DNA from: an uncultured Erysipelotrichaceae bacterium
Lineage (GTDB): Bacteria > Bacillota_I > Bacilli_A > RF39 > UBA660
Assembly (NCBI GenBank): GCA_902766135.1
Contig: CACXCK010000004.1
Span: 1-9,242 of the forward strand
Direction: 5' to 3'
DNA length: 9,242 bases
Shown here: piece after piece, positions 7,262 through 9,242 of the stretch
Layout: every line of letters starts with the position of its first letter
How positions within the stretch are numbered: the first letter of the stretch is position 1
The notes under the pieces: generated by a model
Databases searched by the model: none
Told to the model about the DNA's origin: nothing
Seen by the model: only the letters and a program-made list of their open reading frames with translations
Made by a program: the position numbers and the translations under genes

Positions 7262-7288
7262 TATATCAAAATTATATTTGAAATACAA
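7260..7288 (-). promoter_or_regulatory. Candidate promoter of the amidase gene
   Basis: On the minus strand, TTGTAT (7288-7283) and a perfect TATAAT (7265-7260) are separated by 17 bases. The -10 box lies within the palindrome ATATAATTATAT (7255-7266) and shares bases with the plus-strand TATAAT at 7256-7261. Confidence 0.45.
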
Positions 7289-7295
7289 TTTAATA

Positions 7296-7301
7296 AGGAG
7301 G
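7296..7301 (+). promoter_or_regulatory. Shine-Dalgarno deciding the hydrolase start
   Basis: AGGAGG sits three bases before the ATG at 7305. The spacing is tight, but the match is perfect, and it excludes the in-frame ATG at 7278, which lies upstream of it. Confidence 0.75.
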
Positions 7302-7304
7302 AAC

Positions 7305-8360
7305 ATGAAAACAATAATAAATTACTTAAAAAAATATGGTACTAAGTCATTTTTAGAAGAACCGGCTAATGACATTGATGGCCTTGTATTCTCTTTATTA
7401 AGTTATGCTAAACTAGATGGCATAATTCCATCTAAAAGAAATAAGTACATAACCTTAAAAGATGCAGGTGAATTATTCTTAAAAAAGTTCTCACCCAAAG
7501 ACTTTAAAAATGAAGATTGGCTATTTCCACATTCATATGAATTAGTTAAAACAATTTCTACGAGCGAAAGATATAAAGATGCCAAACTATCATTTATGGT
7601 AAATGATATTAGTAGTGAAGGCCAGTTTTGCGCTATAACAATTAGAATGAATAAATTAACATATATAAGCTACCGTGGTACCGATAGCAGCGTAATAGGT
7701 TGGAAAGAAGACTTTGAAATAATGTATAAATATCCAATATCTTCTGAAAAAAAAGCTCAACAATATCTAAACAAAACGCTCAAACTAAGTGATCATAATG
7801 TTATTCTATGTGGGCATTCTAAAGGCGGCAATCTAGCTATGTATGCATATATGAATTCCTTAAGACGTTGGCGTATTAAAAGAGTATACAATCACGATGG
7901 ACCAGGCTTTAACGAATTTGTTACTAAAACCAAAAAATATCAAAAACTATCAGAGGTTTGTGTAACAATAGTCCCTGAGAATAGTATCATCGGCATGATT
8001 TTATACAAACCAAATATCATCCCCGTAAACTCAAATGGCTTCGGCATCTTAGAACATGATGCCTATACATGGGAAGTAAAAGACACTAATTTTGTGACCT
8101 CTGTCTTATCTAAAAAAAGTCAAAGACTAAATACAAACTTAAAAGAATATTTGAATGAAATGACTCAAGATGAAAAAAAACTATTTGTCGCCGCAACATT
8201 TAAAGTCTTCGATAACTTAGGTATTACTAATATTACCCAATTAAAAGATATAAGTATCAATAGAGTCTTAAACATGATTAAAGAATTAAAAAATCTACCT
8301 CAAAGTACTAAGAAAAACCTAATAGCTGTCCTTCGAATGATCATGTTAGGAATTAAATAA
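7305..8360 (+). CDS. Mbeg1-like alpha/beta hydrolase (DUF2974), probable lipase/esterase
   Basis: A 351-residue protein of the Mbeg1-like family. The N-terminus (NYLKKYGTKSFLEEP, then DIDGLVFSLLSYAKLDG, about residues 5-39) is the conserved opening of this family and supports the start at 7305. The alpha/beta-hydrolase core shows YRGTD (123-127), the nucleophile elbow CGHSKGGN with Ser172, an NHDGPGF segment with Asp198, and EHDAYTW with His251: a plausible Ser-Asp-His triad. The C-terminal 90 residues are helical, charged and lack motifs. There is no signal peptide or membrane anchor, so it is probably cytoplasmic. The substrate is unknown; lipids or acyl esters are the usual guess. No terminator follows, so the next gene, 62 bases on, may share the transcript. 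It is divergent from the amidase. Confidence 0.9.
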   Translation: MKTIINYLKKYGTKSFLEEPANDIDGLVFSLLSYAKLDGIIPSKRNKYITLKDAGELFLKKFSPKDFKNEDWLFPHSYELVKTISTSERYKDAKLSFMVNDISSEGQFCAITIRMNKLTYISYRGTDSSVIGWKEDFEIMYKYPISSEKKAQQYLNKTLKLSDHNVILCGHSKGGNLAMYAYMNSLRRWRIKRVYNHDGPGFNEFVTKTKKYQKLSEVCVTIVPENSIIGMILYKPNIIPVNSNGFGILEHDAYTWEVKDTNFVTSVLSKKSQRLNTNLKEYLNEMTQDEKKLFVAATFKVFDNLGITNITQLKDISINRVLNMIKELKNLPQSTKKNLIAVLRMIMLGIK

Positions 8361-8363
8361 TAC

Positions 8364-8392
8364 TTGCTTTGTTTACCTTTTAGTGATAACAT
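8364..8392 (+). promoter_or_regulatory. Possible promoter upstream of the 137-residue protein
   Basis: TTGCTT (8364-8369), 17 bases, then TAACAT (8387-8392) preceded by TGA (8384-8386), giving a weak extended -10. Each element matches consensus only partly. Read-through from the hydrolase gene is an equally good explanation. Confidence 0.25.
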
Positions 8393-8422
8393 AGAACCTA
8401 ATTTATATATGAGGGAGAGTTT

Positions 8423-8836
8423 ATGAATAGAAGATATAGTTGGCAAATAACACCTAGTTATTATTCATCTAATGGATTTAACTTAGAAGATGCAAAATTG
8501 CATCGTAAATGGTTTATAAGGGATAATGAAACAGGTAAGTTATACAGTTTTCCAAAAGAATATATTTATGATGAGCAAACTGGTCAATATCTACCATGCA
8601 CTTATGTAAATAAAGAATTATATAATTACGAATTCTATTTATTTATGTGTGAGACATGCCCAGACTACTATGCCTATCCAAAAGAATTTATTACTAAAGA
8701 TTTTTTAGATATCTGGGTTAGAAATACATCTTTACCAAAAATTCCAGCAATAAAAGAAGAAATGCTCTCTGAAGAACAAAAACAAATTCTGGATAGTCGT
8801 TTCAATAATCCTAAAAAACTAACAAAGCACCTATAA
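8423..8836 (+). CDS. Protein of unknown family with an internal repeat and CxxC
   Basis: A 137-residue protein I do not recognise. A good ribosome site, GAGGGAGAG (8411-8419), precedes the ATG by three bases. It is soluble, with no signal peptide or membrane segment, and rich in Tyr, Phe, Lys and Glu. An octapeptide repeats: YSFPKEYI (41-48) and YAYPKEFI (83-90). A related unit may lie between them: TGKLYSFP (37-44) resembles TGQYLPC (53-59). Cysteines are C59, C76 and C79, the last two as CETC; with only three cysteines and nearby His few, metal binding is possible but not shown. The C-terminal 30 residues look helical and charged. The final codons and stop are part of a terminator hairpin. 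It may be cotranscribed with the Mbeg1-like hydrolase. Function unknown; the coding call rests on length, ribosome site and repeat conservation. Confidence 0.8.
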   Translation: MNRRYSWQITPSYYSSNGFNLEDAKLHRKWFIRDNETGKLYSFPKEYIYDEQTGQYLPCTYVNKELYNYEFYLFMCETCPDYYAYPKEFITKDFLDIWVRNTSLPKIPAIKEEMLSEEQKQILDSRFNNPKKLTKHL

Positions 8837-8847
8837 GGTGTTTTTTT
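8824..8847 (+). terminator. Rho-independent terminator embedded in the gene end
   Basis: The left arm AAAGCACCT (8824-8832) pairs with AGGTGTTTT (8836-8844), including one G-U pair, around the three-base loop ATA (8833-8835). A run of seven T (8841-8847) follows. The left arm encodes the final Lys-His-Leu residues, and the TAA stop (8834-8836) lies in the loop and the first base of the right arm. Confidence 0.8.
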
Positions 8848-8865
8848 AATAACCTAAAAAAGTAT

Positions 8866-8884
8866 TACTCATAAAATACTCATA
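8866..8884 (+). repeat. Direct repeat TACTCATA x2 in the amidase-fragment leader
   Basis: TACTCATA occurs at 8866-8873 and 8877-8884, 11 bases apart start to start, about one helical turn. The second copy runs into the AGGAGG at 8884-8889. The same stretch can fold as AGTATT (8861-8866) with AATACT (8875-8880). It may be an operator, a leader structure, or a small duplication. Confidence 0.4.
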
Positions 8885-8894
8885 GGAGGATTTT

Positions 8895-9206
8895 ATGAAT
8901 AATTATAAAATAGTAATAGATCCAGGCCATGGAGGCTCTGATCCGGGCGCAGAAGGAAATAACATAATAGAAAAAGACTTAACTTTAAAAATAAGTAAGT
9001 ATATGAAAGAAAAATTAGAAAAATTAGGCATACCAGTATCCATAACAAGAACAAACGATGAAACACTTAGTCCAAGTGAAAGAGTAAAAAGAATAAAAGA
9101 GTTTTATGGGAACGGCAAAAACGTAATAGTAATATCTAATCACATAAATGCAGGAGGTGGCGATGGTCAAAGTGTAACAAATATTAGTATAACAATAAAA
9201 GCCTAA
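8895..9206 (+). CDS. N-acetylmuramoyl-L-alanine amidase, N-terminal half only (truncated)
   Basis: A 103-residue product that is clearly the first half of an Amidase_3 domain: IVIDPGHGGSDPGA with H12, NNIIEKDLTLKISKY with E26, TRTNDETLSPSERV (51-64), and VIVISNHINAGGGDG with H83. All three zinc ligands are present. A complete domain is about 170-180 residues and ends with an LxExGF-type motif carrying the catalytic Glu; that half is missing. After GGGDG (87-91), the next 12 residues (QSVTNISITIKA) do not resemble the expected continuation, and TAA follows. The other two frames also reach stops within 30 bases, so a single frameshift near here does not restore the domain within the window. There is no signal peptide. 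AGGAGG at 8884-8889 supports the start. Either a degraded or interrupted gene, or an unusual split one. Confidence 0.8.
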   Translation: MNNYKIVIDPGHGGSDPGAEGNNIIEKDLTLKISKYMKEKLEKLGIPVSITRTNDETLSPSERVKRIKEFYGNGKNVIVISNHINAGGGDGQSVTNISITIKA

Positions 9207-9231
9207 AAATAATGAGAAAAGAGGAAATGTT

Positions 9232-9242
9232 ATGAATATTAG
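9232..9242 (+). CDS. Start of a further gene, cut by the window edge
   Basis: ATG AAT ATT begins six bases after AGAGGA (9220-9225), a good ribosome site, 25 bases after the truncated amidase stop. Only three full codons are visible (Met-Asn-Ile), so the product cannot be named. It could be the missing amidase half restarting, an inserted element's gene, or something unrelated. Confidence 0.45.

Noticed and set aside
9212..9235. Seven-codon open frame ending in TGA over the next gene's start
   Set aside because: It has no ribosome site of its own and covers the ribosome site of the ATG at 9232; more likely leader sequence than a gene.
9160..9242. Group II or group I intron starting at the break in the amidase gene
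   Set aside because: No GTGYG-type 5' end was found at the junction, and no convincing guide pairing to the upstream GATGGT could be drawn (GCC at 9201-9203 pairs with only three bases). An insertion is possible, but its type cannot be stated from this window.
1..9242. Mobile element, prophage or CRISPR content
   Set aside because: No transposase, integrase, phage structural gene, long terminal inverted repeats or regularly spaced repeats were seen. The only hint is the abrupt amidase junction at the right edge.

Overview
The window comes from an AT-rich, low-GC bacterium. Strong AGGAGG ribosome sites, U-tract hairpin terminators and sigma-A-like TATAAT boxes point to a Bacillota/Bacilli-type organism. 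The gene families (YfcC-type transporter in an arginine-degradation operon, Mbeg1-like hydrolase, cytoplasmic-type zinc-dependent phospholipase C, Amidase_3 proteins, HtrA) fit an uncultured gut-type Bacilli or Tenericutes-like lineage. That lineage is inference; no marker gene is present. All genes read with ordinary stop codons, with no sign of TGA read as Trp.

Layout. (1) Bases 1-2744, plus strand: the end of a catabolic ornithine carbamoyltransferase gene, then carbamate kinase and a YfcC-family transporter. They are tightly coupled and form the back of an arginine deiminase (ADI) operon, which ends at a bidirectional hairpin terminator. (2) 2777-3736, minus: a zinc-dependent phospholipase C family protein with a good promoter of its own. 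(3) 3862-5892, plus: an Abi_2 (AbiD/AbiF-type) HEPN protein followed immediately by a membrane-anchored HtrA-like serine protease. The protease's ribosome site contains part of the Abi stop codon. The pair ends at a second bidirectional terminator. (4) 5915-7231, minus: a membrane-anchored N-acetylmuramoyl-L-alanine amidase with an unusual cysteine-bearing insertion in its active-site region. (5) 7305-8836, plus: an Mbeg1-like alpha/beta hydrolase, divergent from the amidase and sharing an overlapping promoter region, then a 137-residue protein of unknown family with an internal repeat and a terminator built into its last codons. (6) 8895-9206, plus: a 103-residue N-terminal half of an Amidase_3 domain that stops right after a conserved GGGDG segment, followed by the start of another gene at the window edge.

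How the genes fit together. The first three make ATP from citrulline-derived carbamoyl phosphate and probably exchange arginine for ornithine. The rest is a mosaic of short one- or two-gene units, several acting at the cell envelope (HtrA, two amidases) or probably on lipids or esters (phospholipase-like protein, Mbeg1-like hydrolase). The candidates for something less ordinary are the translationally coupled HEPN Abi/HtrA pair, the unrecognised repeat protein, and the abruptly cut amidase gene. No CRISPR array, tRNA, rRNA, transposase or integrase is visible, and no gene-free stretch exceeds 300 bases.
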